64,000 bases of DNA from Pleionea sp. CnH1-48. GTDB taxonomy: Bacteria > Pseudomonadota > Gammaproteobacteria > Enterobacterales > Kangiellaceae. Within the stretch, counting starts at the first letter, position 1. Each line of letters opens with the position of its first letter. The translations under genes were made by a program, and so were the position numbers. Below the pieces are notes generated by a model. That model searched no databases, had not been told where the DNA came from, and saw nothing but the letters and a program-made list of their open reading frames with translations. Shown here piece by piece: positions 56,683 to 64,000 of the stretch. The stretch spans positions 1 through 64,000 of the forward strand of contig NZ_JAMXSB010000007.1 in assembly GCF_024124665.1 (NCBI RefSeq), written 5' to 3'.

Positions 56683-57129
56683 TTACTGGCCTTCTTTTGT
56701 GTCATCCTTTTTTTCTTCAGTAGCTGGAGGTGCGTCTTGCTTCGCTTCCTCTTTAGCAGACTCGATTGTTGTCTCTGCTTTTTCTACTGTCTGAGCAGGT
56801 TCTGGTTTTGCTTCAGCAGCAGGCGCTGTTGTTGCTGGAGTTTGCTCTTCTACTTGTTTAGCGGCAACATCCAATAATGTTTCTTCTGCAACAGCATCTT
56901 TATTGGCAGTGATATAACCCAAAGCCAACGCGATAGCGAAAAAGCAAATCGCTAAAATCGTAGTCACTCGTGTTAGCGTGTTTCCAGAACCACTTGCTCC
57001 GAAAACAGTACCCGATGCACCAGCACCAAAAGAAGCGCCCATGCCAGCACCTTTACCTTGTTGAAGTAAAATAATTCCAACAAGCGCAAGTGCCACTACT
57101 AACAAAATTACTAATAAAAACTGTTCCAT
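56683..57129 (-). CDS. secG: Preprotein translocase subunit SecG
   Basis: 148 residues from ATG 57129 (MEQFLLVILLVVALALVGII); the longer frame overlaps tpiA. Two membrane helices flank LLQQGKGAGMGASFGAGASG and TVFGASGSGNTLTRVTTILA. The last ~70 residues are an acidic Ala/Pro/Glu/Lys tail (QTPATTAPAAEAKPEPAQTV and beyond), longer than in E. coli. SecG assists SecYE translocation. It is 4 bp after tpiA and upstream of tRNA-Leu. Confidence 0.95.
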   Translation of the reverse strand: MEQFLLVILLVVALALVGIILLQQGKGAGMGASFGAGASGTVFGASGSGNTLTRVTTILAICFFAIALALGYITANKDAVAEETLLDVAAKQVEEQTPATTAPAAEAKPEPAQTVEKAETTIESAKEEAKQDAPPATEEKKDDTKEGQ

Positions 57130-57133
57130 TATA

Positions 57134-57889
57134 TTAACCTGCTGCTTTACAGATTTGATAAAACTCATTGGCATCTAACGCGGCGCCACCAATCAGGCCA
57201 CCATCGATATCTGCTTGAGCGAATAATTCGGTAGCGTTTGCAGCTTTCACACTACCACCATATACAATTCTTACCTCAGCGGCTGCTGATTCGCTGCGCG
57301 AAGCCAACCACCGTCGAATCGCTGCGTGAACTTCTTGAGCCTGTTCTGGTGAGGCAGTCTTGCCTGTACCAATAGCCCAAACAGGTTCATACGCAATAAC
57401 CAACTCAACCAGTTTGTCGTTTCCGATTTTGTCGGCAACAACATTCAGTTGCTGGGTAATCACATCCAGAGTTTCGTTGCCTTCTCTTTGTTCCAGAGTT
57501 TCTCCGACACAAAAGACAGGCACTAAGCCAGCTTCAAGAACTGCGGCGACCTTTTCAGCGATGACTTCATCACTTTCTGCAAATAAGGTTCTACGCTCTG
57601 AATGGCCAAGAATAACATATTTACAACCGATATCAGCGCTCATTTTTGCTGATATTTCACCGGTATACGCGCCTTGCTCAAATGGCGAGCAATTTTGTGT
57701 ACCGACATTGATCATGCTATCTGCAACAAGCTGTTGTACTTGAGCAACGTACAACGCTGGTGGGCAAACCGCCACATCACAGTTTAATGCAGAGAGTTCA
57801 CTTTCCAATAGACCGTTCACTAACTGTTCAACACTCGAAACAGTGCCGTGCATTTTCCAGTTACCAGCCACAATAGGACGACGACTCAT
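57134..57889 (-). CDS. tpiA: Triosephosphate isomerase
   Basis: 251 residues with PIVAGNWKMHG (catalytic Lys), VILGHSERRTLF (catalytic His), VIAYEPVWAIGTGKTASPEQ (catalytic Glu and flexible loop) and VRIVYGGSVKAANA for phosphate binding. It interconverts DHAP and glyceraldehyde-3-phosphate. It is the first gene of the tpiA-secG-tRNA-Leu unit. Confidence 0.99.
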   Translation of the reverse strand: MSRRPIVAGNWKMHGTVSSVEQLVNGLLESELSALNCDVAVCPPALYVAQVQQLVADSMINVGTQNCSPFEQGAYTGEISAKMSADIGCKYVILGHSERRTLFAESDEVIAEKVAAVLEAGLVPVFCVGETLEQREGNETLDVITQQLNVVADKIGNDKLVELVIAYEPVWAIGTGKTASPEQAQEVHAAIRRWLASRSESAAAEVRIVYGGSVKAANATELFAQADIDGGLIGGAALDANEFYQICKAAG

Positions 57890-58055
57890 AATCTACTCAA
57901 CATCCAGTACCCAAAACGGGCGCAAATATTACTAGAGACGCTGTCGAGATACAAGACCCCTTCCTATAAATAAGCGTTAGCCAGCCGAAAACTGACTGAG
58001 TTCAGTCACGAAACCAGTCCAGTCTCACTAAATTGATGAATAATCAGTCGATTTG

Positions 58056-60149
58056 CTAGCGGCTTGATTCGTTGGCAGTGGCTCCAACTCCCGAAAACTG
58101 ACCAATAAAGGTATAGAACTCGTCAGCAGGAATTCCTTTGCTGACCAAATATCCCTGAATTTCATCGCAGTTATGCTGCGCCAAAAACTCCCATTGCTGT
58201 GTTGACTCAACCCCTTCGGCGATGACTTTAAGCCGTAAACTCTTAGCCATAGAAATAATGGCTAACGTAATAGCAGTATCATCAGGATCCACACACACTT
58301 CATCGATAAAGGTTCGGTCAATTTTTAACGAATCCAGAGGAAAACGTCTTAAATAACTAAGCGACGAATAACCCGTACCAAAATCATCAACAGCGATCTG
58401 CACACCCATACGCTTTAATCGGTGCAGAATTTTGATGGCCTGCTCCACATCTCTCATTAACATGCTTTCTGTGAGCTCTAACTCCAGAGAGTTTGGTGGT
58501 AAACGGTAACGCTTCAACATCATACTGATCATTTCGGGCAAATCCGACTGGCGGAATTGCAACGCCGATAGATTCACGGCCACTTTCAGGTCGGTATAAC
58601 CGGCTTCTCTCCATTGCTGTACTTGGGTACAGGCCGTTTCCATGACCCAGCGACCAATTTGCTTAATCAGCCCAGTATTTTCTGCAATCGGTACAAACTC
58701 ACCAGGAGAAATAAAGCCCAGTTCGGGGTGAGTCCAGCGTAGTAAGGCTTCTGCACCAATCACCTGACCACGGGCAATATCAACCTGCGGCTGATACACC
58801 AGACTCAATTCGCCTTTTTCTATCGCACTGCGCAAATCATTCGCAATACGATGTCGGCGCAATGCCAATTCATTCATTTCTGCTTCATAGAAAGCATAGG
58901 TGTTACGGCCAGACTCTTTGGCCTTATACATGGCTGCATCAGCTGCTTTCATCAGCGCATCAACATCATTACCATCATTAGGATAAGTACAAACCCCGAC
59001 GCTCACGGTAGAGTTCACCACGTAGTTTGATAGATCGAAGTGCATGTTGAAGCTTTCAACAATTTTTTCGACTACTGTAATAATCCCTTCGGCATCACTG
59101 ATTTCATTGAGGATAATAACGAACTCATCCCCGCCCAGGCGGGCTAAGGTATCTTCTTCTCTCAGAATATTTTGTAAACGCTTACTAGCGGCTTTAAGTA
59201 GCTCATCGCCAACAGCATGACCTAAGGAATCGTTTACATCTTTAAAGTGATCTAAATCAAGGAACATCAAAGCGGCATAAGTGCGAGTTCGTGCAGCCCG
59301 TTTGAGCGCATAGCGAATACGGTCCATGCACAGAGCACGATTAGGTAGCTGAGTTAACGAGTCATAATTGGCAAGATATTGTAAGTCTTTAACAGCACGT
59401 TCAAGACGTCGTTTATTTAACTGCAAAGCTTCTTCTGCAGCATCTCTTTCTCGTTGGCGACGTTCAATCGTCTCTAACATGTCGTTAAACGTTTTGGATA
59501 AAGAACCTATCTCGTCGTTCGAAATGATTGGCACGCGTAATGCGTAGTTTTGAACAGAGCTCACTTGCTGACTGATACTTTCCAACTGTAACAGCGGCCC
59601 TGATATGTACTTTTGTAAACTGCGCGCCAGTAGTACGGCAATCGCCACCATAATCAACATCAAAAATAGCAAGGTGAAGATAAATGAACGCAATTTATCA
59701 TTTAGTGGCTTATTTGATATTCGTAAATAGAGCGTACCTATTTGTTCATCCAAAGCGTCCGTAATCGGTTGGTAAATATGCAGCCACCGATCATCCCAGC
59801 GTATTTCAGCTTCTTTTTGATAATCACTTTGAGAAATATACCCGCCGCCACGTTCAACCTGAGAAAATAAATTTCCGAGTCCATCGAAAATGGCCACACT
59901 GTGAGGAGAACTGAGTACCGCTTTTTCGAGCAGGTTTTCTTGAGCCTGACCCGCATAATTTAAATTCAGGTAAGTAAAGCTGTCTGTTGCCAGACGATGA
60001 GCCTGTGACAGCGCATCATTTTGTACAGAATCGCGCATGCTCTGGTAAAAGCTAATGCCAACAACCGTAAAACCGAGACTCATGGTTAACATGGATATGC
60101 CGACAATAATGATCGTCATTTTGCTGCGAATAGAGGCATTCCACTTCAT
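58056..60149 (-). CDS. Membrane GGDEF-EAL cyclic-di-GMP protein with HAMP
   Basis: 697 residues. Two N-terminal membrane helices (about 10-32 and 158-178) enclose a periplasmic domain. A HAMP domain follows (ISGPLLQLESISQQVSSVQN), then GGDEF (about 255-420, active-site RLGGDEFVIIL) and EAL (about 435-685, EALLRW, ELTESML, DDFGTGYSSLSYLRRFPLDS, LKIDRTFI). Both active sites look intact, so synthesis and hydrolysis of c-di-GMP are both possible. Its start overlaps the YfiR-like gene by 4 bp. This suggests that the periplasmic partner controls it, as YfiR controls YfiN (inference by analogy). The gap 57890-58055 holds no gene. Confidence 0.95.
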   Translation of the reverse strand: MKWNASIRSKMTIIIVGISMLTMSLGFTVVGISFYQSMRDSVQNDALSQAHRLATDSFTYLNLNYAGQAQENLLEKAVLSSPHSVAIFDGLGNLFSQVERGGGYISQSDYQKEAEIRWDDRWLHIYQPITDALDEQIGTLYLRISNKPLNDKLRSFIFTLLFLMLIMVAIAVLLARSLQKYISGPLLQLESISQQVSSVQNYALRVPIISNDEIGSLSKTFNDMLETIERRQRERDAAEEALQLNKRRLERAVKDLQYLANYDSLTQLPNRALCMDRIRYALKRAARTRTYAALMFLDLDHFKDVNDSLGHAVGDELLKAASKRLQNILREEDTLARLGGDEFVIILNEISDAEGIITVVEKIVESFNMHFDLSNYVVNSTVSVGVCTYPNDGNDVDALMKAADAAMYKAKESGRNTYAFYEAEMNELALRRHRIANDLRSAIEKGELSLVYQPQVDIARGQVIGAEALLRWTHPELGFISPGEFVPIAENTGLIKQIGRWVMETACTQVQQWREAGYTDLKVAVNLSALQFRQSDLPEMISMMLKRYRLPPNSLELELTESMLMRDVEQAIKILHRLKRMGVQIAVDDFGTGYSSLSYLRRFPLDSLKIDRTFIDEVCVDPDDTAITLAIISMAKSLRLKVIAEGVESTQQWEFLAQHNCDEIQGYLVSKGIPADEFYTFIGQFSGVGATANESSR

Positions 60150-60709
60150 CGACTACCACCTTCGGCGTAAATACGCTCTGCCAATTTAATAAATTGCACC
60201 GAAGGTTCGTGGCGACCGGCTTTAAAAGCGCGCTCGTTTAACTCAAACCGTGTTCTTTGATTTGCACCTACATATAAACGAATATGAATTCCCGCTTCAG
60301 CACTGCCTTCGGTGCTGGCAACAAAAATGGTCTCGTTCAAAAGACCGCTCTCAACAATTTTTCTAATTTCTTCGATGGGCACCTCGCCAACAAAAGCGAC
60401 ATGGCAGCCTCTCATGTCATCAATATCGCGTGCGTAAACTACTTCAATCTTTTTATTAGACAAAACTTTACCTGACACATTTCTCAGAACATGTCGATAA
60501 TAATCTCGGTCTTGGAAGATACACAATCTAAAAGGGATCGCTTTATTGTTAAAGTCTGACTCAGCAGACCAATAAATCATTCGTGGAAGTTTTACCAAAA
60601 TAGCGGTACGTAAGTTAATTTCAGGAACACCACGCTCGTCAGCCCACCCAAAGCTACTGACTAAACAACAGAATATGCTTATAAATATCCCTCTTACGAA
60701 GCGGTCCAC
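60146..60709 (-). CDS. YfiR-like periplasmic protein (DUF4154)
   Basis: 187 residues with a GTG start at 60709 and signal peptide (RGIFISIFCCLVSSFGWA). The mature part fits the YfiR/DUF4154 layout: AILVKLPRMIYWSAESDFNN, FRLCIFQDRDYYRHVLRNVS, GCHVAFVG and HIRLYVGANQRTRFELNERA, with the family-type 'RFELN...A...G' end. In Pseudomonas YfiR is a redox-responsive repressor of the diguanylate cyclase YfiN; the equivalent target here would be the overlapping GGDEF-EAL gene. Confidence 0.82.
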   Translation of the reverse strand: MDRFVRGIFISIFCCLVSSFGWADERGVPEINLRTAILVKLPRMIYWSAESDFNNKAIPFRLCIFQDRDYYRHVLRNVSGKVLSNKKIEVVYARDIDDMRGCHVAFVGEVPIEEIRKIVESGLLNETIFVASTEGSAEAGIHIRLYVGANQRTRFELNERAFKAGRHEPSVQFIKLAERIYAEGGSR

Positions 60710-60969
60710 AGTACGCGCCTAGTTATTTTTTTCATTAATAACCTTTCTCAAGCAGTATTGGCTGATGCCGGTCAAACCTCTAAGTTAAGAACAATTGCAT
60801 AAAAAAGCATCAGCTTAGGATCTCTCACCGCTGATCACAAAAGGGATTAATGCAAAAAAGAGACCGTGTCATCAACTCCACACACCTATAAATATAAGTT
60901 TGGCAGTTATCTCGATAGAGTCAAACACGATTTAGGCAAGATATTTCCAACCATTATGAGAGTTTAGGT

Positions 60970-60998
60970 GGCGATCAGTTAATCAAAAGCTGTATAAT
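60970..60998 (+). promoter_or_regulatory. Possible nqr promoter
   Basis: TATAAT at 60993-60998, about 198 bp upstream of the nqrA start; no good -35 box is visible at 17-bp spacing. The interval 60710-61195 holds no gene and must contain the nqr leader and the divergent promoter of the YfiR-like gene. Confidence 0.35.
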
Positions 60999-61195
60999 AT
61001 CGCGCGCTCAGAATTCGAGTTCGGATTTTGAGCAACTTCTTAACTTAGCTTAATAGTAATTTAAAGTCTTTTGTCGCATAAAACAAAGAGTTTATGCGAG
61101 AGGATACGGCATTGCCTTATAAAACAGGCAGATTACATGATGTTAGGCTATATTTCGTTTTAATTTCAAGCATATTAACGAATTCGACGCAGCGT

Positions 61196-62530
61196 ATGAT
61201 TAAAATTAAGAAAGGCCTCGATCTTCCCATCACCGGGAGTCCAGAACAGGTAATTCATGACGGAAACACTGTCAGTCGAGTTGCGATTCTGGGCGAAGAT
61301 TATATCGGCATGAAACCGACAATGAAGGTAAAAGAAGGCGACCAAGTGGTTTGTGGTCAAGTTCTCTTCGTTGACAAAAAAAATGAAGGTGTCTCATTCA
61401 CCGCTCCAGCATCCGGCACCATCAGTGCTATCAACCGAGGCGCAAAACGTAAGCTGCTTTCGGTCGTTATAGATATTGATGGCGACGACAGCTTGCAGTT
61501 CGATAAATACACTCCTGATGCCCTAAGTTCTCTGACCAAAGAACAAGTGACCCAGAATCTGGTGAACTCAGGCTTGTGGACTACCTTGCGAACTCGCCCT
61601 TTCAGTAAAGTTCCTGCTATCGGCAGTACTCCTGAAGCCATCTTTGTTACTGCCATCGATACTCATCCTCTGAGTGCCGATCCAGCAGTGATTATTAAGG
61701 AAGAACAAGATTCCTTTAATCACGGCTTGGCAGTCTTGAAGAACCTAACAGAGGGTAAGCTTCACGTTTGTACTGCAGAAAACTTCGACACATCCCTGAC
61801 AACAGGCGAGCAGTCGACTTTCGCAGGTCCTCACCCAGCAGGATTACCGGGTACTCACATCCACTTCTTACATGGCAGCTCAGCGGAGAATGTTGTCTGG
61901 CATATCGGTTATCAAGATGTCATCACTGTCGGTAAACTCTTTACCGAAGGTAAGCTCATCAACAACCGAGTAGTGGCACTAGGTGGACCAGGCGCTAAAA
62001 AACCACGTTTAGTAAGAACTCTAATCGGCGCAGATCTTTCTCAACTGTTAGAAAACGAAGTTGAGTCAGGCGATATCCGCATCATTTCAGGTTCAGTCTT
62101 CAGTGGAACAATTGCCACCGGAGCACGTGCTTTCTTAGGTCGTACAGCGAATCAGGTCAGCATGTTGGCCGAAGGTCGTGAAAAAGAATTTTTCGGTTGG
62201 GCTTATGCTGGTCGCAAAAAATTCTCAGTGACTCGAGCTTTCATCTCACATCTTGTGCCTAGCAAAAAATTCGATTTCACCACCACTACTGGTGGTAGCG
62301 AACGAGCCATTATGCCAATCGGCAGCTATGAGCGAGTTATGCCGTTGGATGTGCTCCCAACACAACTATTGCGCGCCTTAGCGTCAGGGGATACCGAAAC
62401 AGCTCAACAATTAGGCTGCTTAGAACTTGACGAAGAAGATCTCGCACTTTGTACATTCGTTTGCCCTGGCAAATACGAATACGGCCCACTGCTAAGAAGT
62501 GCGCTGGAAACCATTGAGAAGGATGGATAA
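61196..62530 (+). CDS. nqrA: Na+-translocating NADH:quinone reductase subunit A
   Basis: 444 residues from ATG 61196 ([20 protein letters not shown]), the family start; the frame runs 34 codons further upstream without conservation. Diagnostic segments include [67 protein letters not shown] and [14 protein letters not shown]. It is the cytoplasmic quinone-binding subunit of the sodium pump and the first gene of the nqr operon. Confidence 0.98.
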   Translation: MIKIKKGLDLPITGSPEQVIHDGNTVSRVAILGEDYIGMKPTMKVKEGDQVVCGQVLFVDKKNEGVSFTAPASGTISAINRGAKRKLLSVVIDIDGDDSLQFDKYTPDALSSLTKEQVTQNLVNSGLWTTLRTRPFSKVPAIGSTPEAIFVTAIDTHPLSADPAVIIKEEQDSFNHGLAVLKNLTEGKLHVCTAENFDTSLTTGEQSTFAGPHPAGLPGTHIHFLHGSSAENVVWHIGYQDVITVGKLFTEGKLINNRVVALGGPGAKKPRLVRTLIGADLSQLLENEVESGDIRIISGSVFSGTIATGARAFLGRTANQVSMLAEGREKEFFGWAYAGRKKFSVTRAFISHLVPSKKFDFTTTTGGSERAIMPIGSYERVMPLDVLPTQLLRALASGDTETAQQLGCLELDEEDLALCTFVCPGKYEYGPLLRSALETIEKDG

Positions 62531-62532
62531 CG

Positions 62533-63741
62533 ATGAGCTTAAAAAATTACATCGAGCATCTTGAACCTCATTTTGAGAAGGGTGGTAAGTACGAGAAGTG
62601 GTATGCACTTTATGAAGCGGTCACCACTATCTTTTATACGCCCGGTCATGTGACCAAAAGTAATGCACACGTTCGAGATAATATCGATCTAAAGCGTATT
62701 ATGATTTTTGTTTGGGCATGTACCTTCCCTGCCATGTTCTGGGGTATGTACAACATTGGCTTCCAGGCAACAACAGCCATGCAAGGCTTAGGTTTGACTG
62801 AGCTAGAAGGCTGGCGTGGTGCCATCATGAGCATGTTTGGCGTTGCTTACAACGTTGACTCTATTGCAGGCAACATGTTCCTGGGTGCACTTTACTTCTT
62901 ACCTATCTATGCGGTGACTTTCATCGTGGGAGGTTTTTGGGAAGTATTGTTTGCCAGTATCCGTAAACACGAAATCAACGAAGGTTTCTTTGTTACCTCT
63001 ATCCTTTTTGCATTGACACTGCCACCAGACACTCCTTTATGGCAGGTCGCTCTAGGTATTAGCTTCGGTGTTGTTGTCGCAAAAGAAATTTTTGGCGGCA
63101 CCGGCAAGAACTTCCTCAACCCAGCACTGGCGGGTCGTGCGTTCTTATTCTTCGCCTACCCAACCGATATGTCAGGAACTGACGTATGGAACATCGTAGA
63201 TACTTTCTCTGGTGCAACTCCTCTAGCTCAAGCTGCTGTTGGTCAATTGGACTATGCCTTTAATGAAGGCTGGTGGGATGCTTTCTACGGTTTAATCCCA
63301 GGTTCTACCGGTGAAGTTTCAACTCTGGCCATTTTCATTGGTGGTTTTGCACTCATGTACTTCCGTATCGCTTCTTGGCGTATTGTTACGGGTGTCATGT
63401 TAGGAATGGTTGCTTCATCCTTATTACTAAACGCAATCGGTAGCGATTCTAACCCAATGTTTGCCATGCCTTGGTACTGGCACTTGGTCACTGGTGGTTT
63501 TGCATTCGGTATGATGTTTATGGCAACCGATCCTGTCTCGGCTTCATTAACCAATACCGGTAAATTTTATTTTGGTGCGTTAATTGGTCTTATGTGTGTG
63601 ATGGTACGAGTGGTCAACCCAGCTTACCCAGAAGGTATGATGTTGGCGATTCTATTTGCAAACCTATTTGCTCCCTTCATTGATCACTTTATTGTTCAGG
63701 CCAATATAAACAGGAGGGCTCGCCGTCATGTCAGCAAGTAA
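62533..63741 (+). CDS. nqrB: Na+-translocating NADH:quinone reductase subunit B
   Basis: 402 residues, ten membrane helices. The covalent FMN attachment site is in [12 protein letters not shown] (Thr of S-G-A-T). [20 protein letters not shown] and [20 protein letters not shown] are conserved. It also binds riboflavin and forms part of the Na+ channel. It lies 2 bp after nqrA. Confidence 0.98.
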   Translation: MSLKNYIEHLEPHFEKGGKYEKWYALYEAVTTIFYTPGHVTKSNAHVRDNIDLKRIMIFVWACTFPAMFWGMYNIGFQATTAMQGLGLTELEGWRGAIMSMFGVAYNVDSIAGNMFLGALYFLPIYAVTFIVGGFWEVLFASIRKHEINEGFFVTSILFALTLPPDTPLWQVALGISFGVVVAKEIFGGTGKNFLNPALAGRAFLFFAYPTDMSGTDVWNIVDTFSGATPLAQAAVGQLDYAFNEGWWDAFYGLIPGSTGEVSTLAIFIGGFALMYFRIASWRIVTGVMLGMVASSLLLNAIGSDSNPMFAMPWYWHLVTGGFAFGMMFMATDPVSASLTNTGKFYFGALIGLMCVMVRVVNPAYPEGMMLAILFANLFAPFIDHFIVQANINRRARRHVSK

Positions 63742-64000
63742 TGATTCATTTGGCAAAACTATAGGCGTTGCTGTTGGTCTGTGTTTGCTTTGTTCGCTGG
63801 CCGTATCCGGTGCAGCAGTAGCTCTGAAAAAAGATCAGCAAGCTAATAAAGCAGCTGATGTTCAGCGCAGTATCCTGCTAGCGTCAGGCTTGTTAAAAGA
63901 AGGCGAAGCGGGAGACGTTACCGCTCTTTTCGCAAATGTTGAAACGCTTATCATTGATATGGAAAGTGGCGAAAAGGTAGAAGGCGTAGATGTAGCTAAA
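63728..64000 (+). CDS. nqrC: Na+-translocating NADH:quinone reductase subunit C, cut by window edge
   Basis: ATG at 63728 overlaps the nqrB end by 14 bp, with GGAGGG upstream. The first 91 codons ([20 protein letters not shown], then [20 protein letters not shown] and a helical [12 protein letters not shown]) show the single N-terminal membrane anchor and the start of the periplasmic flavin domain. The FMN-attachment Thr lies beyond the window. nqrDEF should follow. Confidence 0.95.
   Translation, partial: MSASNDSFGKTIGVAVGLCLLCSLAVSGAAVALKKDQQANKAADVQRSILLASGLLKEGEAGDVTALFANVETLIIDMESGEKVEGVDVAK

Noticed and set aside
1-64000. CRISPR array or classical defence system
   Set aside because: No regularly spaced repeats and no Cas, restriction-modification, CBASS or retron reverse-transcriptase gene was seen.

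Overview
This is a continuous stretch of a gammaproteobacterial chromosome of moderate, AT-leaning composition. The housekeeping order is typical of the class: lnt-corC-ybeY-phoH-miaB, rpsO-pnp, rimP-nusA-infB-rbfA-truB, a complete 14-gene nuo operon beside secG/tpiA/tRNA-Leu, and nqrABC. The presence of both Nuo and Na+-Nqr together with two very large TonB-dependent receptors suggests a marine, peptide- or polymer-feeding heterotroph (Alteromonadales/Oceanospirillales/Kangiella-like). This placement is an inference, and no species is named.

Layout. 1-6.1 kb: the edge of a DUF4870 membrane protein, a frameshifted remnant of a PEP/pyruvate-binding enzyme, a small lipoprotein, and a group made of a methyltransferase, a 2OG-Fe(II) oxygenase-like protein and a TonB-dependent receptor. 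6.3-16.1 kb: the lnt-to-miaB cluster, a small hypothetical gene, ACP phosphodiesterase (TTG start), an exported calycin-like protein, and pnp/rpsO. 16.4-22.2 kb: genes lying between rpsO and truB, which are usually adjacent: a PP2C/RsbU-type phosphatase, a second TonB receptor, 1.15 kb of AT-rich non-coding DNA, and a stand-alone OmpR-type winged-helix protein. 22.2-28.3 kb: the translation/transcription operon truB-rbfA-infB-nusA-rimP (all minus). 28.6-43.9 kb: an MscS channel and nuoN to nuoA (all minus, many 4-bp ATGA overlaps). 44.3-45.2 kb: a retropepsin-like protein and an alkyltransferase-like (ATL) protein.

45.3-56.6 kb is the accessory part: an integrated element of about 11.3 kb at the 3' end of tRNA-Leu(GAG), bounded by a 15-bp direct repeat. 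It is built as a mirror image. Each end carries a tyrosine recombinase reading inward and, convergent with it, a small AlpA/excisionase-like gene. The two modules are homologous. Between them lie two tandem paralogous exported proteins of unknown function, a third and unrelated recombinase, and a small secreted RHS-type toxin candidate with two possible immunity genes. Four copies of a long dyad centred on AAAACGTTTT lie in the element. Three sit about 45-65 bp upstream of the two excisionase-like genes and the third recombinase, and one is an orphan. The element also contains a roughly 170-bp imperfect palindrome and a 19-bp perfect inverted repeat.

56.6-64 kb: tRNA-Leu, secG, tpiA, a GGDEF-EAL membrane protein overlapping a YfiR-like periplasmic protein, and the start of the nqr operon (nqrA, nqrB, partial nqrC), cut by the window edge. 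Most functional calls in the core are secure. Calls inside the element rest on motif reading and are marked as such.
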